From Siphonodentalium dalli (Eukaryota > Mollusca > Scaphopoda > Gadilida > Siphonodentaliidae): a DNA stretch of 64,000 nucleotides. The position numbers were made by a program, and so were the translations under genes. The stretch spans positions 128,667,990 to 128,731,989 of the forward strand of contig CP136067.1 of the NCBI GenBank assembly GCA_032622095.1, read 5' to 3'. The number at the start of each line of letters is the position of its first letter. The stretch's first letter is position 1. Below, piece after piece: positions 32,801-41,800 of this stretch. The notes below the pieces were generated by a model. That model was given only the letters and a program-made list of their open reading frames with translations, did no database searches and was not told where the DNA came from.

Positions 32801-35800
32801 CTTATGTTGGTCTGCATATTCTAGTTCTTTTTTGATACTCTGATTGTCTCCCTTATTGAATTGGTATGACTTCACTGGAGTGGCTTTAGATGTGGATATT
32901 ATGTTTGTATCCAGAATTATTTCCAACATGTCGTGATCACTTTTACCTAGAGGAGAGTTATGTTGTATTTCAAATATTATATCAGGATTGTTTGTTATCA
33001 CCAGATCGAGAATGTTGGGTGTTTGGTCGTTCCTGTGCCGTGTCGGTTCAGATATTAGTTTATGTAATAAGGTACCACTGTCGAGTCCCTTGACAAAGTC
33101 CAGTGCTGTTTCATCGGATGCTAGACCAGATTCCCACGATATACTGTTGTATATGAAATATTGTAGATGTGTTTTGCATGTTACGCATTAATTTGTGTCT
33201 TTGCAATAAAGCATTCACATTCGGAAGTTGAAATCTCCCAGTATGAGTATGTCCACTCTCACCTTATTAAGTCCATCGAGTAATTGTATGAGGATTTCAT
33301 TGTTTGCCGTCTCTGATGTAGGACTCCTATACATGTATATGCATCCAATGAGAACTGTTTCGTTTCGAATTGTCCATGAACACCAGACGGATTCGCAGAA
33401 TTCTATTTCGTTCATCCGCTCACATTCTTGAGCTCTTATAGTGATATGTGTGTGTATATTAGAACGCCCCTTTTGGGATTAGCCCCCTGGTTTTGGGATT
33501 AGCTCCCCTGGAACAGACCGTAGTTTGGGATTAGCCGCCTGGAACAGACCGTAGTTTGGGATTAGCCGCCTGGAACAGACCGTAGTTTGGGATTAGCTCC
33601 CCTGGAACAGACCGTAGTTTGGGATTAGCCGCCTGGAACAGACCGTAGTTTGGGATTAGCCGCCTGGAACAGACCGTAGTTTGGGATTAGCCGCCTGGAA
33701 CAGACCGTAGTTTGGGATTAGCAGCCTGGAACAGACCGTAGTTTGGGATTAGCCGCCTGGAACAGACCGTAGTTTGGGATTAGCCCCCTGGTTTTGGGAT
33801 TAGCTCCCCTGGAACAGACCGTAGTTTGGGATTAGCCGCCTGGAACAGACCGTAGTTTGGGATTAGCCGCCTGGAACAGACCGTAGTTTGGGATTAGCCG
33901 CCTGGAACAGACCGTAGTTTGGGATTAGCTCCCCTGGAACAGACCGTAGTTTGGGATTAGCCGCCTGGAACAGACCGTAGTTTGGGATTAGCCGCCTGGA
34001 ACAGACCGTAGTTTGGGATTAGCCCCCTGGAACAGACCGTAGTTTGGGATTAGCCGCCTGGAACAGACCGTAGTTTGGGATTAGCCCCCTGGAACAGACC
34101 GTAGTTTGGGATTAGCCCCCTGGAACAGACCGTAGTTTGGGATTAGCCCCCTGGAACAGACCGTAGTTTGGGATTAGCCGCCTGGAACAGACCGTAGTTT
34201 GGGATTAGCCGCCTGGAACAGACCGTAGTTTGGGATTAGCTCCCCTGGAACAGACCGTAGTTTGGGATTAGCCGCCTGGAACAGACCGTAGTTTGGGATT
34301 AGCCGCCTGGAACAGACCGTAGTTTGGGATTAGCCCCCTGGTTTTGGGATTAGCTCCCCTGGAACAGACCGTAGTTTGGGATTAGCCGCCTGGGACAGAC
34401 CGTAGTTTGGGATTAGCCGTCTGGAACAGACCGTAGTTTGGGATTAGCTCCCCTGGAACAGACCGTAGTTTGGGAATAGCCGCCTGGAACAGACCGTAGT
34501 TTGGGATTAGCCGCCTGGAACAGACCGTAGTTTGGGATTAGCCGCCTGGAACAGACCGTAGTTTGGGATTAGCCCCCTGGAACAGACCGTAGTTTGGGAT
34601 TAGCCGCCTGGAACAGACCGTAGTTTGGGATTAGCCGCCTGGAACAGACCGTAGTTTGGGATTAGCCCCCTGGAACAAACCGTAGTTTGGGATTAGCCCC
34701 CCTGGAACAAACCGTAGTTTGGGATTAGCCCCCTGGAACAGACCTTAGTTTGGGATTAGCCCCCTGGAACAGACCGTAGTTTGGGATTAGCCGCCTGGAA
34801 CAGACCGTAGTTTTTGGGATTAGCTCCCCTGGTTTTGGGATTAGCTCCCCTGGAACAGACCGTAGTTTGGGATTAGCTCCCCTGGAACAGACCGTAGTTT
34901 GGGATTAGCCCCCTGGAACAGACCGTAGTTTGGGATTAGCCCCTGGAACAGACCGTAGTTTGGGATTAGCCCCCTGGAACAGACCGTAGTTTGGGATTAG
35001 CCCCCTGGAACAGACCGTAGTTTGGGATTAGCCCCCTGGAACAGACCGTAGTTTGGGATTAGCCGCCTGGAACAGATCGTAGTTTGGGATTAGTCCCCTG
35101 GAACAGACCGTAGTTTGGGATTAGCCGCCTGGAACAGATCGTAGTTTGGGATTAGCCCCCTGGAACAGACCGTAGTTTGGGATTAGCTCCCCTGGAACAG
35201 ATCGTAGTTTGGGATTAGCCGCCTGGAACAGACTGTAGTTTGGGATTAGCCGCCTGGAACAGACCGTAGTTTGGGATTAGCTCCCCTGAAACAGACCGTA
35301 GTTTGGGATTAGCCCCCTGGTTTTGGGATTAGCCCCCTGGTTTTGGGATTAGCCCCCTGGTTTTGGGATTAGCCCCCTGGTTTTGGGATTAGCCCCCTGG
35401 AACAGACCGTAGTTTTTCAATTGCAGTTCACTGGGTGAAATTTGATATTTGAAATTTTTCGGGAAAGTTTCTGTGATACATATCAGAGCAGGGACTTTAA
35501 AAGCTATAATTATGTTCAATTCATCCCCTTTATTCATGAAGTTGTCAGCATTACAGGTTACGGTGAAGTAATTATTTCCCATAGGCCTCAGTGTTAACAT
35601 ATAATGGCCTGCAGCCCTGACTATCCACGAATTGTATTAAATGAGTACATGATCACCAGGATTGGCATCTGCGCAAAGTTTCTGCATGAAACAAATCATA
35701 TCGTCGAGCATGAAATGTACCTTTAAATTTGGGATTTATAATCTAGAGTCAGAATTGCATGAAAAAAATATTGACATTTTTTACCTCCCACCAAAAAAAT

Positions 35801-38800
35801 TCAATCCAGGAACCACGTGCTTTGCAATGTACCAATGTTTTGTTTGGAGTCTGAAATTTCAAGAAGAGTGATTTCATGTATTTTATATGTTTAAATATCG
35901 AAACTACTACTGACCAACCAGAGCCCAGAATTGTTTTAATTCTCTCCTGTGGCTTCTTTGATTCGAGCGTTTGCTAGTTCTCTCAGCTGTTTGTATTATT
36001 TGCAAACGTTACCGTTCAGAGTTAATTGAGTGGTATTTCTTGTAAGCCCTCCTGCTTATTCATCCACATGTTCCGCTTTTTCTTTTGCTTGTTTGTAGAC
36101 ATGGGAATGTGTTTACGTTTAAGTTCTTCAAGTTTATCATAGAACATTTTCCAAGCATTTCTTATGTTGGTCTGCATATTCTAGTTCTTTTTTGATACTC
36201 TGATTGTCTCCCTTATTGAATTGGTATGACTTCACTGGAGTGGCTTTAGATGTGGATATTATGTTTGTATCCAGAATTATTTCCAACATGTCGTGATCAC
36301 TTTTACCTAGAGGAGAGTTATGTTGTATTTCAAATATTATATCAGGATTGTTTGTTATCACCAGATCGAGAATGTTGGGTGTTTGGTCGTTCCTGTGCCG
36401 TGTCGGTTCAGATATTAGTTTATGTAATAAGGTACCACTGTCGAGTCCCTTGACAAAGTCCAGTGCTGTTTCATCGGATGCTAGACCAGATTCCCACGAT
36501 ATACTGTTGTATATGAAATATTGTAGATGTGTTTTGCATGTTACGCATTAATTTGTGTCTTTGCAATAAAGCATTCACATTCGGAAGTTGAAATCTCCCA
36601 GTATGAGTATGTCCACTCTCACCTTATTAAGTCCATCGAGTAATTGTATGAGGATTTCATTGTTTGCCGTCTCTGATGTAGGACTCCTATACATGTATAT
36701 GCATCCAATGAGAACTGTTTCGTTTCGAATTGTCCATGAACACCAGACGGATTCGCAGAATTCTATTTCGTTCATCCGCTCACATTCTTGAGCTCTTATA
36801 GTGATATGTGTGTGTATATTAGAACGCCCCTTTTGGGATTAGCCCCCTGGTTTTGGGATTAGCTCCCCTGGAACAGACCGTAGTTTGGGATTAGCCGCCT
36901 GGAACAGACCGTAGTTTGGGATTAGCCGCCTGGAACAGACCGTAGTTTGGGATTAGCTCCCCTGGAACAGACCGTAGTTTGGGATTAGCCGCCTGGAACA
37001 GACCGTAGTTTGGGATTAGCCGCCTGGAACAGACCGTAGTTTGGGATTAGCCGCCTGGAACAGACCGTAGTTTGGGATTAGCAGCCTGGAACAGACCGTA
37101 GTTTTGGGATTAGCCGCCTGGAACAGACCGTAGTTTGGGATTAGCCCCCTGGTTTTGGGATTAGCTCCCCTGGAACAGACCGTAGTTTGGGATTAGCCGC
37201 CTGGAACAGACCGTAGTTTGGGATTAGCCGCCTGGAACAGACCGTAGTTTGGGATTAGCCGCCTGGAACAGACCGTAGTTTGGGATTAGCTCCCCTGGAA
37301 CAGACCGTAGTTTGGGATTAGCCGCCTGGAACAGACCGTAGTTTGGGATTAGCCGCCTGGAACAGACCGTAGTTTGGGTTAGCCCCCTGGAACAGACCGT
37401 AGTTTGGGATTAGCCGCCTGGAACAGACCGTAGTTTGGGATTAGCCCCCTGGAACAGACCGTAGTTTGGGATTAGCCCCCTGGAACAGACCGTAGTTTGG
37501 GATTAGCCCCCTGGAACAGACCGTAGTTTGGGATTAGCCGCCTGGAACAGACCGTAGTTTGGGATTAGCCGCCTGGAACAGACCGTAGTTTGGGATTAGC
37601 TCCCCTGGAACAGACCGTAGTTTGGGATTAGCCGCCTGGAACAGACCGTAGTTTGGGATTAGCCGCCTGGAACAGACCGTAGTTTGGGATTAGCCCCCTG
37701 GTTTTGGGATTAGCTCCCCTGGAACAGACCGTAGTTTGGGATTAGCCGCCTGGGACAGACCGTAGTTTGGGTTTAGCCGTCTGGAACAGACCGTAGTTTG
37801 GGATTAGCTCCCCTGGAACAGACCGTAGTTTTGGGATTAGCCGCCTGGAACAGACCGTAGTTTGGGATTAGCCGCCTGGAACAGACCGTAGTTTGGGATT
37901 AGCCGCCTGGAACAGACCGTAGTTTGGGATTAGCCCCCTGAACAGACCGTACCGTAGTTTGGGATTAGCCGCCTGGAACAGACCGTAGTTTGGGATTAGC
38001 CGCCTGGAACAGACCGTAGTTTGGGATTAGCCCCCTGGAACAAACCGTAGTTTGGGATTAGCCCCCTGGAACAAACCGTAGTTTGGGATTAGCCCCCTGG
38101 AACAGACCGTAGTTTGGGATTAGCCCCCCCTGGAACAGACCGTAGTTTGGGATTAGCCGCCTGGAACAGACCGTAGTTTTTGGGATTAGCTCCCTGGTTT
38201 TGGGATTAGCTCCCCTGGAACAGACCGTAGTTTGGGATTAGCTCCCCTGGAACAGACCGTAGTTTGGGATTAGCCCCCTGGAACAGACCGTAGTTTGGGA
38301 TTAGCCCCTGGAACAGACCGTAGTTTGGGATTAGCCCCCTGGAACAGACCGTAGTTTGGGATTAGCCCCCTGGAACAGACCGTAGTTTGGGATTAGCCCC
38401 CTGGAACAGACCGTAGTTTGGGATTAGCCGCCTGGAACAGATCGTAGTTTGGGATTAGTCCCCCTGGAACAGACCGTAGTTTGGGATTAGCCGCCTGGAA
38501 CAGATCGTAGTTTGGGATTAGCCCCCTGGAACAGACCGTAGTTTGGGATTAGCTCCCCTGGAACAGATCGTAGTTTGGGATTAGCCGCCTGGAACAGACT
38601 GTAGTTTGGGATTAGCCGCCTGGAACAGACCGTAGTTTGGGATTAGCTCCCCTGAAACAGACCGTAGTTTGGGATTAGCCCCCTGGTTTTGGGATTAGCC
38701 CCCTGGTTTTGGGATTAGCCCCCTGGTTTTGGGATTAGCCCCCTGGTTTTGGGATTAGCCCCCTGGAACAGACCGTAGTTTTTCAATTGCAGTTCACTGG

Positions 38801-41800
38801 GTGAAATTTGATATTTGAAATTTTTCGGGAAAGTTTCTGTGATACATATCAGAGCAGGGACTTTAAAAGCTATAATTATGTTCAATTCATCCCCTTTATT
38901 CATGAAGTTGTCAGCATTACAGGTTACGGTGAAGTAATTATTTCCCATAGGCCTCAGTGTTAACATATAATGGCCTGCAGCCCTGACTATCCACGAATTG
39001 TATTAAATGAGTACATGATCACCAGGATTGGCATCTGCGCAAAGTTTCTGCATGAAACAAATCATATCGTCGAGCATGAAATGTACCTTTAAATTTGGGA
39101 TTTATAATCTAGAGTCAGAATTGCATGAAAAAAATATTGACATTTTTTACCTCCCACCAAAAAAATTCAATCCAGGAACCACGTGCTTTGCAATGTACCA
39201 ATGTTTTGTTTGGAGTCTGAAATTTCAAGAAGAGTGATTTCATGTATTTTATATGTTTAAATATCGAAACTACTACTGACCAACCAGAGCCCAGAATTGT
39301 TTTAATTCTCTCCTGCATCTTGGTCCAAAATCCGTTGGAGGGCGCTACCAATCGAATTACTTCACTGTAACCTAAAGTGACAACAGCGTCAATGACATGC
39401 CATCTGAAAATGACACAAATCGGTCCCTGGACTCTTCACATTTGAAAATAAAATACAAAATCTCTATCCATGACTTTCTTTTCGTCTTATTAACCCTTTC
39501 CTGACCCCACCCCTGTTTACAACCGCAACACAAAATATCTTAAAATGAACACGAAAAGTCACCATGTGAGGTCCATGTCGATAAAGTAAACGATGGTAGC
39601 ATATATACACATCATTAGTGTTATAGCTGACCGATTTCTCTCTGAGAAAATATGGACGATGGTTCGCTCGATAAACATGGACACGCTTGAGCTTGAATTG
39701 GGCGCACTTGACAAATTCTGAGGCCTGGTAAACGAAATTTTTGCATAAAACTGAAGTTTTGAGTGCAGTAGAATTATTCCGTGCCTACATGTATGTACAT
39801 GGGAACAGCCACATCACTCAAACACACCACCGTGTTACACTTTTTGTCGACAAGCCACCTCAAGCAGACTAATTGGCTGCCATTTAACCCTGCCTGGTCA
39901 TGTTTTACATCAAATTTTAGAGACCTGCCACAGATAGCGATGTAGTTTGCTCTTATGGCTAGTCGAAAAGCCTTTATTTCAGTTGTGTACTGACCCTCGA
40001 TGTTCAATGCGTGAATGGTTACCATGACATTCATTAAAGGTACACATATGGGCTCATAACGGACAAAAAAAAGGGATTTTCGAAGTGAAAATTTGAAGCA
40101 AAAATTGTCCCAGATGGGTTAATATTGGCTTCTCATTGATTACCACCGACTCAAATAATATAATATGCCACGTGCTACAGGTTCCCTAATTGTTTGTTGG
40201 TCAATATTGATAGGAAACCCACCACTGGGCCCAAATGAGAAAAATGACAATTTTTGTGCTTTAGGTTACAGTGAAGTAATTATTTCCCATAGGCCTCAGT
40301 GTTAACATATAATGGCCTGCAGCCCTGACTATCCACGAATTGTGATAAATGAGTACATGATCACCAGAATTGGCATCTGCGCAAAGTTTCTGCATGAAAA
40401 AAATCATATCGTCGAGCATGAAATGTACCTTTAAATTTGGGATTTATAATCTAGAGTCAGAATTGCATGAAAAAAATATTGACATTTTTACCTCCCACCA
40501 AAAAATTCAATCCAGGAACCACGTGCTTTACAATGTGCCAATGTTTTGTTTGGAGTCTGAAATTTCAAGAGGAGTGATTGCATGTATTTTATATGTTTAA
40601 ATATCGAAACTACTATTAACCAACCAGAGCCCAGATTTTTTTTAATTCTCTCCTGCATCAAATTGCGGTTGTAAGATGGATAACTCTAAAATCAAGTGGT
40701 TATTATTGTTAATAGTAACCACTTGATTTTAGAGTTATCCATCTTACAACCGCAATTTGTCCGTTTGAGCCCGTGGTCCTGGACAAGATCTGGTCCACAT
40801 ACAATAGAAACAGTAAACTTCAAAGATCGATATCTAATCACTCTGAGCTTTGATGGGTGGGATCCTCGATTCGAATAAAATATTTGTTACCCCCGAAGCC
40901 AAAGAAATAGGAATTTAGGAGAGTCTGATCGGATTGAGTACCTTTACACGGTAATATAACGTATTTACCAACTAATAGTACACTCAGAAACAAAGACACA
41001 TCAAACGTACTTATAACATACACATAGTGTCACGGGACAGTGTTTCCACAAGCATTCTCATTGTTTCCAAGTATATATATAGGCATTTAATGAACCAAAT
41101 TAGGAACCCAAAGGAACTATTTGGTTCCATGTTCTAGTTCTATCCGGGGAACCAGATATAGAAGCAAAGCGGGTCACATTGGATCTCCCCTCGGGACAAA
41201 ATTAGAAACAAGTTTGGTTTCATGTGGATCCAAAATGTCTTGTGTACTTAACTTGGTTCTTTAATTTGGTTCTTCGTGAAAAACCAAAACGTGTAATGTA
41301 ATGTTTGTCTTTGCGAAGAACCAATTTGGTTCTTCGTTTCGTTCCCCCACTGGGACAAACCTAGGAACCAGTTTTAGTTACCAAGCTTTCTATGTATGCA
41401 GATAGCTGAAACGGGCTCCCTTTGGGAGCCTTTATACAGAGTCGGAAGTGAATTTTCTTTTTAGATTGAACTCCTTGCTCCGCTTATTTGCAACGCAATT
41501 ATCACCCCTGCTCTAAAAATTCCACACCCCTGAGACGAGGCAAGGTCGTTGTACGTGTAGATGTAGAAACACTCACCAAATTGCCTTCCAAGATAATGAA
41601 AGATAGCCATGGTGTGTGGTATCACCTCTCCATCGACTTCTAGAAGAGGTATCAATCCAAACGGCGTGTCTGCAAAGAGAGACGCTAGCTGTATTATACT
41701 AACGCTCGATGGGTCACTCTCTGTGTTTTGTTGCGTTTTTGGGGGGATGAAGTTACCCATGCAGGTTCCCAAAATTGTGATAAATTATGATAAAATTACC

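Larger units (their letters stand above)
27306..39315 (-). mobile_element. Dead EN-RT non-LTR retrotransposon with triplicated 5' part
   Basis: Minus strand, 5' to 3': leader and endonuclease N-terminus (39.2-38.7 kb and its copies), endonuclease C-terminus, linker, reverse transcriptase (29.04-28.24 kb), RT C-terminus and a short GATGATAATAAT-like tail (27.31 kb). Endonuclease motifs: CNADNFMNKGDEL, ICITETFPK, RGVLIYTHIS, ILGDFN, NILDLVITN and PLGKSDHD. RT motifs: SSGPDNIPARLLKE, HGFRSKLSC, NFRKAFDTV, GVPQG, and IADG where catalytic FADD is expected. C-terminus: RVINDWNSLPD. Many stops and frameshifts, so it is inactive. Motifs fit the CR1/L2/Jockey group; the exact clade is open. It sits in GST copy 2 intron 2. 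Confidence 0.85.

Noticed and set aside
30112..38782. Could the 31-bp arrays be CRISPR repeats?
   Set aside because: Units are directly adjacent with no unique spacers, the context is a eukaryotic LINE, and the unit is a copy of endonuclease codons.
39774..40034. 86-codon minus-strand ORF between two LINE leader copies
   Set aside because: No motif of LINE ORF1 (zinc knuckle, PHD, coiled coil) and no homologous support; likely chance.
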